Source: Trebonia sp963811335 | GTDB taxonomy: Bacteria; Actinomycetota; Actinomycetes; Streptosporangiales; Streptosporangiaceae | Direction of reading: 5' to 3' | Assembly: GCA_963811335.1 (NCBI GenBank) | Contig: CAWERB010000027.1 | Location: 1 to 64,000 of the forward strand | Length of the DNA stretch: 64,000 nt | In this document: positions 6,190 through 16,220 of the stretch, piece by piece | Numbering within the stretch: position 1 is the first letter of the stretch | How the letters are laid out: every line of letters begins with the position of its first letter | Made by a program: the position numbers and the translations under genes | The notes under the pieces: generated by a model | The model's input: the letters and a program-made list of their open reading frames with translations, nothing else | Told to the model about the DNA's origin: nothing | Database searches by the model: none

Positions 6190-8349
6190 TTACGCTTCGG
6201 TCCCGTCTCCCTGGGCCGCTCCCTCGCGGAGCCTGACGGCGCGGACCAGGAGCTGGGCGACGTCGATGACCTCGAGGGTCTGCTTGGCCTGGCCGGCGGC
6301 CTTCTTGGCGTTGACGGCGTCGCCGAGCATGACCATGCAGTAGGGGCAGGCGGTGGAGATGGTATCGGGGTCCAGGGCGAGGGCCTCGTCGATGCGTTCC
6401 TCGTTGATGCGCTTGCCGGTGCGCTCCTCGAGCCACATGCGGGCGCCGCCGGCGCCGCAGCAGAAGCCCTTGCCCTTGCACCGGTGCATCTCCTCCGCGG
6501 TGGTGCCGGGGACGGCGTCGATGATCTCCCGTGGCGGGGTGTAGATCTTGTTGTGCCGGCCGAGGAAGCACGGGTCGTGGTAGGTGATCTTCTCCTCGAC
6601 CGGGTTGACCGGGGTGAGCTTGCCGTCTTCGACCAGGCGGGCGAGCAGCTGGGTGTGGTGTATGACCTCGTAGTTCCCGCCGAGCTGCGGGTACTCGCGG
6701 CTGATGGTGTTGAAGCAGTGCGGGCAGGACGCGATGACCTTCTTACCGGTTCCCTTGGCGACGCCGGCGTCGTTCAGCGTCTCGATGTTCTGCTGGGCGA
6801 GCATGTTGAAGACGAACTCGTTGCCCAGGCGGCGGGCCGGGTCGCCGGTGCACGCTTCGGCCGGGCCGAGCACCGCGAACTTCACCCCGGCGACGTGCAG
6901 CAGCTCGGCGATCGCCTTGGTGGCCTTCTTCGCCCGGTCCTCCAGGGCGCCCGCGCAGCCGACCCAGTACAGGTACTCGGTATCGGCGGGGATGGCGCCG
7001 TCGAGGACGGGGACCTCGAAGTCGAGCTCGGTGATCCACTCCAGGCGCTTGTCCTCGGCCAGGCCCCACGGGTTGCCGCGGCGCTCGAGGTTGTTCAGCA
7101 TGGTGGTCGCCTCCTGGGGGAAGGCGGACTCGATCAGGACCTGGTGGCGGCGCATCCCGTTGATGTGGTCGATGTGCTCGATGTCGACCGGGCACTCGTT
7201 CACGCACGCGCCGCAGTTGGTGCACGCCCAGATCACCTCCGGGTCGATGACGCCGTTCACGTCGGCGCCGCCGACCAGCGGCCGCTCCGCCTCGGCCTTG
7301 ACCGTGTCGGACAGGGACTCGCGCTGGTCTTCCGGCGCCAGCAGGTACGGGGCCTTCGCGAAGGCGTGGTCGCGCAGGTCCAGGATCAGCTGCTTGGGGG
7401 AAAGCGGCTTGCCGGTCGCCCAGGCCGGGCACTGCGACTGGCAGCGGCCGCACTCGGTGCAGGTGCCCAGGTCGAGCATGCCCTTCCAGGTCAGGTCCTC
7501 CACCTTGCCGATGCCGAAGACGTCGGTGTCCGGGTCGGCTTCCTCGAAGTCCAGCACCTTCCCGCCCGACCGCATCGGCTCAAGCGGCCCCAGGGCGTCC
7601 GGCCGCCGGGAGAACAGGACGTTGAGCGGCGCCAGCCCGATGTGCAGGTGCTTGGAGTAGGACGCGACCACAAGGAACGCCATCACCACCCCCAGCTGCG
7701 CCAGGACGAACACGACCTCGAGGACGCTGTTGACCCCGTACCCGAGTGGGTGCAGCACCTGCGCAACGGCCCAGGAGGCGAACGCCCACGCGTACGGGTA
7801 GGGGAACACGCCGGTGTTCTGCTGCGCGCCCCGGTAGCCAAGCAGCGTGACGATGACCGCGGCGATCAGGACAAGGACCACCCACGCCGCCCGGGTGTGC
7901 GAGCCGAAGAACCGCGAGGAGCGGCCCTCCTTGTGCGGGTCGTTGCGCAGCCGGATCACCGAGAACGTGATGATGCCGCACAGCACCCCGACGGAGAACA
8001 GGTCCTCGACGAACCCGACGACCGCCCAGTGCCCGATCCACGGGAGCGCGAACGTCCGGGAGAACAGGTCACCGTACGACTCGATGATCGTCAGCAGCAG
8101 CACGAGGAAGCCCCAGAATGTCGCCGCGTGCGCGGCCCCGGGCACCGACCACATGAGCAGCTTCCGCTGCCCGATCACCTCAGTGAGCTCTGTCCTCAGT
8201 TCGGTAGCCGCATGGGTCCTGGCATACTCAAGGCGCTCCGGCGCCGGCTGGCCCGACAGCGCCAGCCGCTTCAGCCACCACACGCGCCGACCGGCGACCG
8301 CAAACGCGATAACGGTCAGCCCCAGACCGATGATCATCCGCAGGATCAC
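6190..8349 (-). CDS. etfD: Membrane-bound Fe-S oxidoreductase (EtfD-like)
   Basis: A 719-residue protein. The GTG at 8349 is preceded by AAGGAGG at ideal spacing, so the longer ORF start at 8403 is rejected. The N-terminal 280 residues form a heme-b/NarI-like membrane domain with about six helices. Two ferredoxin motifs follow (CTECGRCQSQCP and CTNCGACVNECP), then two CCG domains (heterodisulfide-reductase HdrB/GlpC type: YWVGCAGALEDRAKKA, CPHCFNTISREYP, HDPCFLGRHN, GFCCGAGGARMW). This matches Mycobacterium Rv0338c (EtfD), which passes electrons from the fatty-acid beta-oxidation flavoprotein ETF to menaquinone. The etfBA genes are not in the window. Divergent from dnaK, with about 240 bp between the starts. 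Confidence 0.85.
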   Translation of the reverse strand: MILRMIIGLGLTVIAFAVAGRRVWWLKRLALSGQPAPERLEYARTHAATELRTELTEVIGQRKLLMWSVPGAAHAATFWGFLVLLLTIIESYGDLFSRTFALPWIGHWAVVGFVEDLFSVGVLCGIITFSVIRLRNDPHKEGRSSRFFGSHTRAAWVVLVLIAAVIVTLLGYRGAQQNTGVFPYPYAWAFASWAVAQVLHPLGYGVNSVLEVVFVLAQLGVVMAFLVVASYSKHLHIGLAPLNVLFSRRPDALGPLEPMRSGGKVLDFEEADPDTDVFGIGKVEDLTWKGMLDLGTCTECGRCQSQCPAWATGKPLSPKQLILDLRDHAFAKAPYLLAPEDQRESLSDTVKAEAERPLVGGADVNGVIDPEVIWACTNCGACVNECPVDIEHIDHINGMRRHQVLIESAFPQEATTMLNNLERRGNPWGLAEDKRLEWITELDFEVPVLDGAIPADTEYLYWVGCAGALEDRAKKATKAIAELLHVAGVKFAVLGPAEACTGDPARRLGNEFVFNMLAQQNIETLNDAGVAKGTGKKVIASCPHCFNTISREYPQLGGNYEVIHHTQLLARLVEDGKLTPVNPVEEKITYHDPCFLGRHNKIYTPPREIIDAVPGTTAEEMHRCKGKGFCCGAGGARMWLEERTGKRINEERIDEALALDPDTISTACPYCMVMLGDAVNAKKAAGQAKQTLEVIDVAQLLVRAVRLREGAAQGDGTEA

Positions 8350-8494
8350 GCGCAACCTCCTTGTATGCCTGAGGGACAAGCCTAACCGCGTGGCCTGTGC
8401 CACCCAAGATCAGGTGCCGTCGCGACCGGCCGCGCCTGCCAATCCTACCGATGAGTAACTTAGCAGACCCGGGAATGATCTGCCGATCAGAAAA

Positions 8495-8515
8495 GTTGAG
8501 CCTAAGTGACTCAAG
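8495..8515. promoter_or_regulatory. HspR operator HAIR, copy 1
   Basis: GTTGAGC - 7 bp - ACTCAAG matches the HspR-associated inverted repeat CTTGAGT-N7-ACTCAAG, with a perfect right half and two mismatches in the left half. It lies about 80 bp upstream of the dnaK start, and hspR is the last gene of the same operon, giving the classical autoregulatory loop. Confidence 0.85.
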
Positions 8516-8546
8516 TCATTTGACAGCCCGGCAAGGCTCGGGCAGG

Positions 8547-8567
8547 CTTGAGCCCGGAAGACTCAAC
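8547..8567. promoter_or_regulatory. HspR operator HAIR, copy 2
   Basis: CTTGAGC - 7 bp - ACTCAAC has the correct 7-7-7 geometry with one mismatch in each half. It is 52 bp (centre to centre) from copy 1 and ends 25 bp before the dnaK ATG, where bound HspR would block transcription. Two HAIRs in series are known from Streptomyces dnaK promoters. Confidence 0.85.
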
Positions 8568-8592
8568 TTCACACACACTACAAGGACTGCTC

Positions 8593-10445
<1,853 letters not shown>

Positions 10446-10446
<1 letters not shown>

Positions 10447-11210
10447 TGACAGCACCGGAAGAACCTGGCATGGGACCGGTGATCCGCGATAACCGGCGGA
10501 TCGACCCGGTCACCGGGCAGGCGCGAAGGGGCAAGCACGCGGCTTCCCAGCCGCCGGCACCATGGGTGCCGGCCTGCCGGGGGGGCCCGGTGCGGTGCGG
10601 CCCGGCCGGGCGGCCGAGGACGTTAGCGCCAAGGCGGAGGAAGTTACCCCGCCCGCGGGCGAGGCGGTACCGGCTGCACCAGCCGCCGGGGCGGGCGGTG
10701 CCCCGTCCGCCGTCGCCGATTCGGCCCAGGTCAGCAAGCTGCAGAGCCAGCTGGCTGAGCGCACTGCCGACTTGCAGCGACTCCAGGCGGAGTACGCCAA
10801 CTACCGCAAGCGGGTGGACAGGGACCGGGTCACGGTGCGCGAGCACGCGGTCGCCGGGACGCTGATCGAACTGCTGCCCGTCCTTGACGCTATCGGCCAG
10901 GCCCGCGACCACGGCGAGCTGTCCGGCGGCTTCAAGTCGGTGGCCGACTCGCTTGCAGGCGGTGGTCGGCAAGCTCGGGCTGGTCAGCTACGGACAGCGC
11001 GGCGACGCCTTCGACCCGAAGATCCACGAGGCGCTGACGCACACCTATTCCGCCGACGTGGCCGAGGACACCTGCGTGGAGATCTACCAGCCCGGCTACA
11101 AGGTGGGCGAGCGGATCCTGCGGGCGGCCCGCGTAGCGGTGGCGGAGCCGGCCACCGGGCCAGACGGAAGCGGCAACACGGCCGACTGGCCGTCCGGCGA
11201 AGATAACTAA
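10446..11210 (+). pseudogene. grpE: Nucleotide exchange factor GrpE, with two compensating frameshifts
   Basis: Starts at ATG 10446, overlapping the dnaK stop. The first frame gives the typical GrpE N-terminus (MTAPEEPGMGPVIRDNRRID). At a run of seven G near 10578-10584 the coding moves one frame, where the dimerisation coiled coil and core continue (KLQSQLAERTADLQRLQAEY then ANYRKRVDRDR, ELLPVLDAIGQARDHGE). Near 10950 an extra base returns it to the first frame for the beta domain (LGLVSYGQRGDAFDPKIHEA) and the stop at 11208. Net length change is zero, total about 254 codons. GrpE is normally essential, so paired consensus errors are at least as likely as real loss. Confidence 0.85.
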
Positions 11211-11228
11211 ACAGCCCAGCGAGGCCAG

Positions 11229-12371
11229 ATGAGCGCGAAGGACTACCAGAAGGACTACTACAAGACGCTCGGTGTGCCGAAGACCGCGACGGCCGCCGAG
11301 ATCAAGAAGTCCTACCGTGAACTCGCGCGGAAGTGGCATCCCGACGCGAACAAGGGCAGCGCCGACGCCGAGGAGCGCTTCAAGGAGATCACCGAGGCGT
11401 ACAACGTGCTCTCCGACGCCAAGCAGCGCAAGGAGTACGACGAGGCGCGCTCGATGTTCGGCGGGTTCCGCGTGCCAACGGGGAGCCGGCCCGGACCGGG
11501 CGGCACCACGTTTGACCTTGGTGACCTCTTCGGCGGCGGCAGCGACGGGCTCGGCGACGTCCTTGGCGGGATCTTCCGCAACCGCACCGGCACGGCAAGC
11601 AGCCGGGCGCGGCGCGGCGCGGACGTGGAGACCGAGACCACGCTGTCCTTCGGCGACGCGATCGACGGCGCGACCGTGTCCCTGCGGCTGACCGGCGAGG
11701 GTCCCTGCCCGGTCTGCGGCGGCACGGGCGCGAAGTCGGGCACGGTGCCCAAGGTCTGCCCGGACTGCCACGGCACCGGGCAGCAGTCGAGGAACCTGGG
11801 CGGCTTCGGGCTCTCCGAGCCCTGCAAGACATGCCGGGGCCGCGGCCTCGTAGTCGAGGACCCGTGCCAGGCGTGCAGCGGCAGCGGCCGGGCGATGAGC
11901 TCGCGGACCATCCAGGCGCGCATCCCCGCCGGGGTGGCGGACGGCCAGCGGATCAAGCTTCCAGGGAAGGGTGCCACTGGCGAGCACGGCGGCAAGGCGG
12001 GTGACCTGTACGTCCGGGTGCACGTCAAGCCACATGACGTGTTCGGGCGGAGCGGCGACAACCTGACGGTGACGGTGCCGGTCACCATCACCGAGCTGGC
12101 GCTCGGCGCGGATATCAAGGTGCCAACGCACCGCGGCCCCGCGGTCACCGTACGCGTCAAGCCCGGTTCGGCCAACGGGACGGTGATCCGGGTCCCTGGC
12201 CGGGGCGTCCGCCGCAAGGACGGGACGATCGGTGACCTGCGCGCCACCCTTGAGGTGACGGTACCGCACGACCTGAACAGCAAGGCCAAGTCAGCGCTTG
12301 AGGACCTGCGGATCGCCACCGCCGGGCCGGACCCGCGCGAGGAACTGCTCCGCCGGGCCCGGCAGGACTAG
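11229..12371 (+). CDS. dnaJ: Co-chaperone DnaJ (Hsp40)
   Basis: A 380-residue type I Hsp40, 18 bp after grpE. J domain at residues 8-75 with the HPD motif (RKWHPDANKG). A Gly/Phe-rich linker follows (FDLGDLFGGGSDGLGD). Next are four zinc-binding CxxCxGxG repeats (CPVCGGTG, CPDCHGTG, CKTCRGRG, CQACSGSG) at about 159-221, then two beta-barrel client-binding domains (GDLYVRVHVKPHDVFGR). It delivers substrates to DnaK and stimulates its ATPase. Part of the HspR-controlled operon. Confidence 0.97.
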   Translation: MSAKDYQKDYYKTLGVPKTATAAEIKKSYRELARKWHPDANKGSADAEERFKEITEAYNVLSDAKQRKEYDEARSMFGGFRVPTGSRPGPGGTTFDLGDLFGGGSDGLGDVLGGIFRNRTGTASSRARRGADVETETTLSFGDAIDGATVSLRLTGEGPCPVCGGTGAKSGTVPKVCPDCHGTGQQSRNLGGFGLSEPCKTCRGRGLVVEDPCQACSGSGRAMSSRTIQARIPAGVADGQRIKLPGKGATGEHGGKAGDLYVRVHVKPHDVFGRSGDNLTVTVPVTITELALGADIKVPTHRGPAVTVRVKPGSANGTVIRVPGRGVRRKDGTIGDLRATLEVTVPHDLNSKAKSALEDLRIATAGPDPREELLRRARQD

Positions 12372-12414
12372 CCAGTGTTAACAGATCGACTGGCACGGAA
12401 GGGAAGGAGATGGC

Positions 12415-12891
12415 ATGAGCAGTCCGTACGAGCTGTCCGATGACATGCCCGTGTATGTCATCTCCGTGGCCGCGAGCCTGTCCGGCATGCATCCGCAGAC
12501 GCTGCGCGGCTACGAGAGGGTCGGCCTGGTGACGCCGCGGCGTACCTCGGGAGGCGGCCGCCGCTACTCGATGCGGGACATCCTGACGCTCCGGGAGATC
12601 CAGCGGCTCTCCCAGGACGAGGGCATCAACCTCTCCGGCATCAAGCGCATCCTCGACCTTGAGCGAGAGCTTGAGCAGACCCGGCTGATGGCGGCCGAAC
12701 TGCACGCCGAGCTGTCCGTGCTGCGCAACGAGCTGGAATCAACCCGCGCGGTGGCCGCGCGGCTCGCCGAGCTGCGGCGCTCGCAGACCGTCGACCCGGC
12801 GGCCTCGCTCGTGCCGGTCCGGCCGTCGACCAGGATGACCTTCTGGCAGGCCGGGCCCAAGCACGGCGAGCGGCGCGGCGCGCCCGACTAA
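12415..12891 (+). CDS. hspR: MerR-type heat-shock repressor HspR
   Basis: A 158-residue protein with GGAAGGAG before its ATG. The MerR-family winged helix lies at residues 12-80 (YVISVAASLSGMHPQTLRGY then ERVGLVTPRRTSGGGRRYS), followed by the coiled coil LERELEQTRLMAAELHAEL and a variable tail. HspR represses the dnaK operon by binding HAIR sites, two of which lie upstream of dnaK, and uses DnaK as co-repressor. Encoded 43 bp after dnaJ in the same direction. The C-terminal tail is longer than in mycobacterial HspR. Confidence 0.95.
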   Translation: MSSPYELSDDMPVYVISVAASLSGMHPQTLRGYERVGLVTPRRTSGGGRRYSMRDILTLREIQRLSQDEGINLSGIKRILDLERELEQTRLMAAELHAELSVLRNELESTRAVAARLAELRRSQTVDPAASLVPVRPSTRMTFWQAGPKHGERRGAPD

Positions 12892-12892
12892 C

Positions 12893-12957
12893 GAACACTG
12901 TTCTTTTTATATTCCGGCCTCGTGAAAGCTGATGCACGAGCCAAAAGAACAGTGTTG
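12893..12957. promoter_or_regulatory. Paired palindromes upstream of clpB
   Basis: AACACTGTTCTTTT (12894-12907) and its exact reverse complement (12943-12956) flank a 35-bp spacer. Each arm contains an 11-bp palindrome, GAACACTGTTC (12893-12903) and GAACAGTGTTG (12947-12957), centred 54 bp apart. An inner CTCGTG/CACGAG pair lies between them. The site fills the hspR-clpB gap. It is not a HAIR or CIRCE site and has no T-run, so an operator pair or antiterminator-like hairpin is more likely than a terminator. Confidence 0.6.
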
Positions 12958-12988
12958 AAGTGAATAACGATCCAGGGGGATCAGATTC

Positions 12989-15598
12989 ATGGCTTACAAG
13001 AGAACCACCAAGAGCGAGGAAGCGATCGGCGCGGCCATCCAGCAGGCTACGGCGGACGGCAACCCCCAGGTCGAGCCGGTGCACCTGCTTCTCGCGCTGC
13101 TGCAGCAACCGGATGGCATGATCCGCCCGGTATTCGAAAGGGTCGGCGCGGACCTGAACCAGGTCCGCAGGGAGGCGGCGGCGCTACAGCAGAAGCTCCC
13201 GCAGACCCACGGCACCGCGGCGAGCCGCCCCGACGGATCACGTCAGCTCCTTTCTGTGCTCAACACGGCCGAGGAACTGGCCAGGGAGATGGGCGACGAC
13301 TACCTCTCCACCGAGCACCTGCTCGTCGGCCTGGCGACCGGCAACGGGCCGCTGGCTAAGGCCCTGCAGCAGGCTGGCGCGACATCGGAGGCCCTGACCG
13401 ACGCCGTCAAGCAGCTACGGGGCGGCGCCCGCGTCACCACCCCGGACCCCGAGACCACCTTCCAGGCGCTTGAGAAGTTCGGCGTCGACTTCACCCAGCT
13501 GGCCAAGGACGGCAAGCTTGACCCGGTGATCGGCCGCGACTCTGAGATCCGGCGCGTCGTGCAGGTGCTTTCGCGGCGGACGAAGAACAACCCGGTGCTC
13601 ATTGGCGAGCCCGGCGTCGGGAAGACGGCGGTCGTGGAAGGCCTCGCGCAGCGGATCGTGGCGGGCGACGTGCCCGAGTCGCTGCGCGGCAAGCGGCTGA
13701 TCTCGCTTGACCTCGGCAGCATGGTCGCGGGCGCGAAGTACCGTGGCGAGTTCGAGGAGCGGCTCAAGGCCGTGCTCAACGAGATCAAGTCCAGTGACGG
13801 CCAGGTGATCACGTTCATCGACGAGCTGCACACGGTCGTCGGGGCCGGGCGGGCCGAAGGGGCGATGGACGCGGGCAACATGCTCAAGCCGATGCTCGCC
13901 CGCGGCGAGCTGCGCATGGTCGGCGCCACCACGCTGGATGAGTACCGCGAGCGGATCGAGAAGGACCCGGCACTTGAGCGCCGGTTCCAGCAGGTCCTGG
14001 TGGGCGAGCCGTCCGTCGAGGACACGATCGCGATCCTGCGCGGGCTCAAGGGCCGGTACGAGGCGCACCATCAGGTACAGATCTCTGACGCGGCCCTGGT
14101 CGCGGCGGCCGCGCTGTCCGACCGCTATATCACCGCCAGGTTCCTGCCCGACAAGGCCATCGACCTGGTGGACGAGGCCGCCTCCCGGCTGCGGATGGAG
14201 ATCGATTCCTCCCCCGTGGAGGTCGACGAGCTGCGCCGCGCGGTAGACCGGATGAAGATGGAGGAGCTCGCGCTCTCCCGTGAGTCCGACGCGGCCAGCA
14301 AGGACCGCCTGGAGAAGCTGCGCGCCGACCTGGCGGACAGGCAGGAGCAGCTCACCGCGCTGACCGCGCGCTGGGAGCAGGAGAAGTCCGGGCTAAACCG
14401 GGTCGGCGAGCTCAAGAAGCGGCTCGACGACCTCAAGGGCCAGTCCGAGCGGGCCAAGCGCGACGGGGACCTTGAGGCCGCCTCCAGGCTGGACTACGGC
14501 GAGATCCCTGTACTGGAGAAGGAGATCGCCAAGGCGGCGGCGAGCGACAAGTCTGCCGAGCCCGCGGTGCCCGCCGTGGCACCCATGGTGAAGGAAGAGG
14601 TCGGCCCGGACGACGTGGCCGACGTCGTTTCCGCGTGGACGGGAATCCCCGCCGGGCGGCTGCTCGAGGGCGAGACCGGCAAGCTGCTGCGCATGGAGGA
14701 CGAGCTCGGCTCCCGGGTGATCGGCCAGGCAAGCGCCGTTCAGGCGGTGTCAGACGCGGTGCGCCGGGCGCGCGCCGGGGTGTCCGACCCCGACCGGCCG
14801 ACCGGATCCTTCTTGTTCCTCGGGCCGACCGGAGTCGGCAAGACGGAGCTCGCGAAGGCCCTCGCCGAGTTCCTGTTCGATGACGAGCGGGCAATGATCC
14901 GCATCGACATGAGCGAGTACAGCGAGAAGCACTCGGTCGCGCGGCTGGTCGGCGCTCCGCCCGGCTACGTCGGCTACGAGGAAGGCGGGCAGCTCACCGA
15001 GGCAGTGCGGCGTCGTCCCTACTGCGTGGTCCTGCTCGATGAGGTGGAAAAGGCGCACTCCGAGGTCTTCGATGTGCTGCTCCAGGTCCTCGACGACGGG
15101 CGGCTCACCGACGGGCAGGGACGGACCGTAGACTTCCGCAACACGATCCTGATCCTCACTTCGAACCTGGGCTCGTCCTTCATCGCCGACCCCGCACTCG
15201 ACGACCGGGGGAGGCGCGAGGCGGTGATGGCCGCGGTTCGCGCCGCGTTCAAGCCGGAGTTCCTCAACCGGCTCGACGACGTGATCATCTTTGACTCGCT
15301 GTCCACCGCAGAGCTCACGCGCATCGTCGACATCCAGGTGGCGCGGCTCGGCAAGCGGCTGTCCGCACGGCGGCTCACCCTGACGGTCACCCAGGCCGCC
15401 AGGGACTGGCTGGCGCTCACCGGATTCGACCCGGTGTACGGTGCCCGGCCGCTGCGGCGGCTCGTACAGTCGGCGATCGGCGACAAGCTGGCGAAGGCTC
15501 TGCTGACCGGGACGATCGCCGACGGCGACGAGGTGATCGTGGACCTCGACCAGGACGCGGACGAGCTTACGGTGAAGGCCTCGGCCCGGATCTCCTAG
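12989..15598 (+). CDS. clpB: ATP-dependent disaggregase ClpB
   Basis: An 869-residue Hsp100 protein starting at ATG 12989 (AGGGGGA upstream). Two Clp N-terminal repeats (1-145). NBD1 has Walker A GEPGVGKT near 206-213 and Walker B ITFIDELH. A long coiled-coil middle domain (about 400-530) distinguishes ClpB from ClpA/ClpC. NBD2 has GPTGVGKT near 611 and VVLLDEVEKAH, then the C-terminal D2-small domain. It extracts proteins from aggregates together with DnaK-DnaJ-GrpE, all encoded just upstream. Unlike Streptomyces clpB genes, no HAIR is visible at its own promoter. No terminator is evident after the stop; the next gene converges 10 bp away. Confidence 0.96.
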   Translation: MAYKRTTKSEEAIGAAIQQATADGNPQVEPVHLLLALLQQPDGMIRPVFERVGADLNQVRREAAALQQKLPQTHGTAASRPDGSRQLLSVLNTAEELAREMGDDYLSTEHLLVGLATGNGPLAKALQQAGATSEALTDAVKQLRGGARVTTPDPETTFQALEKFGVDFTQLAKDGKLDPVIGRDSEIRRVVQVLSRRTKNNPVLIGEPGVGKTAVVEGLAQRIVAGDVPESLRGKRLISLDLGSMVAGAKYRGEFEERLKAVLNEIKSSDGQVITFIDELHTVVGAGRAEGAMDAGNMLKPMLARGELRMVGATTLDEYRERIEKDPALERRFQQVLVGEPSVEDTIAILRGLKGRYEAHHQVQISDAALVAAAALSDRYITARFLPDKAIDLVDEAASRLRMEIDSSPVEVDELRRAVDRMKMEELALSRESDAASKDRLEKLRADLADRQEQLTALTARWEQEKSGLNRVGELKKRLDDLKGQSERAKRDGDLEAASRLDYGEIPVLEKEIAKAAASDKSAEPAVPAVAPMVKEEVGPDDVADVVSAWTGIPAGRLLEGETGKLLRMEDELGSRVIGQASAVQAVSDAVRRARAGVSDPDRPTGSFLFLGPTGVGKTELAKALAEFLFDDERAMIRIDMSEYSEKHSVARLVGAPPGYVGYEEGGQLTEAVRRRPYCVVLLDEVEKAHSEVFDVLLQVLDDGRLTDGQGRTVDFRNTILILTSNLGSSFIADPALDDRGRREAVMAAVRAAFKPEFLNRLDDVIIFDSLSTAELTRIVDIQVARLGKRLSARRLTLTVTQAARDWLALTGFDPVYGARPLRRLVQSAIGDKLAKALLTGTIADGDEVIVDLDQDADELTVKASARIS

Positions 15599-15608
15599 GA
15601 GGGACCCG

Positions 15609-16163
15609 CTAACGAGCCGGGTGGGTCTCGTCCAGCATGTGGTCGTAATCGTCCTCATCGAGGCCAAGATCCACCCGGATCCGGTAGCGGAGGCGGAGCA
15701 GCAGCTGCAGCTCGGCGTCGTCGCCAATCTGTATGCACCGCTCGACGCCGGACGTCGCCCAGTCGAGCGCGCCGTGCAGGTCTCCCTGCTCGGTGAACAA
15801 CTCGGCTAGCAGGTCGCAGGTACGCGGCGTGACCGCGTCGCGTTCGGTGGTGAGCGCGGTCAGCATCACCTGGGCCTCGCCGTCACGGCCGAGGTCGAGC
15901 AGTGCCCGGGCCAGCGGAACTCTCGGGTCGGCGAACGTTACGCCGCCGTCCTCGATCGCGGCGGAGAACTCATCCGCCGCGCGCTGGGGGTCGTCGGCGC
16001 TCATCCACTGCTCGCCGGCCCGCAGGTGGAACTCGGCGCGCAGGCCCGGTTCGGCCTGCTGCGCCAGTTCGCTCATCTGAACGGCGGCCCGCACATGGTT
16101 GCCAGTACGCGCCGCCTGGAACTCGATCTCGTCGAATTCTTCGACGCTCGCCATTCTTCCCAC
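15609..16163 (-). CDS. Tetratricopeptide-repeat protein
   Basis: Up to 184 residues (GTG 16163; ATG 16154 is an equally good start). Entirely helical, with TPR-like pairs: FHLRAGEQWMSADDPQRAAD, VPLARALLDLGRDGEAQVML, DLLAELFTEQGDLHGALDWA. A family of small actinobacterial TPR proteins of unknown partner. It is convergent with clpB (10 bp between the stops) and follows the NYN-domain gene on the same strand with a 57-bp gap, so co-transcription with that gene is possible. Confidence 0.75.
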   Translation of the reverse strand: MGRMASVEEFDEIEFQAARTGNHVRAAVQMSELAQQAEPGLRAEFHLRAGEQWMSADDPQRAADEFSAAIEDGGVTFADPRVPLARALLDLGRDGEAQVMLTALTTERDAVTPRTCDLLAELFTEQGDLHGALDWATSGVERCIQIGDDAELQLLLRLRYRIRVDLGLDEDDYDHMLDETHPAR

Positions 16164-16220
16164 GCTACCCCAGCGGCCCTTCTCAATTCCTACGTTTTTT
16201 ACGTTCGCACCCGGTTCGTT

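Noticed and set aside
6484..8385. 633-codon rightward ORF opposite the etfD-like gene
   Set aside because: Shadow ORF of a GC-rich gene: Arg/Gly/Val/Asp-rich composition, no domain, and wholly antisense to a gene with intact Fe-S motifs.
10932..12269. 445-codon leftward ORF opposite grpE and dnaJ
   Set aside because: Antisense shadow; dnaJ on the other strand has all four zinc motifs intact.
12893..12903. LexA/SOS box upstream of clpB
   Set aside because: The half-sites are separated by three bases (GAAC-ACT-GTTC); the actinobacterial LexA box needs four, and clpB is not an SOS gene.
12958..12988. HAIR operator directly before clpB
   Set aside because: TTGAAGTGAATA has only one weak half-site and no partner at seven-base spacing.
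14750..15727. 325-codon leftward ORF opposite clpB
   Set aside because: Antisense shadow of a verified ClpB NBD2.
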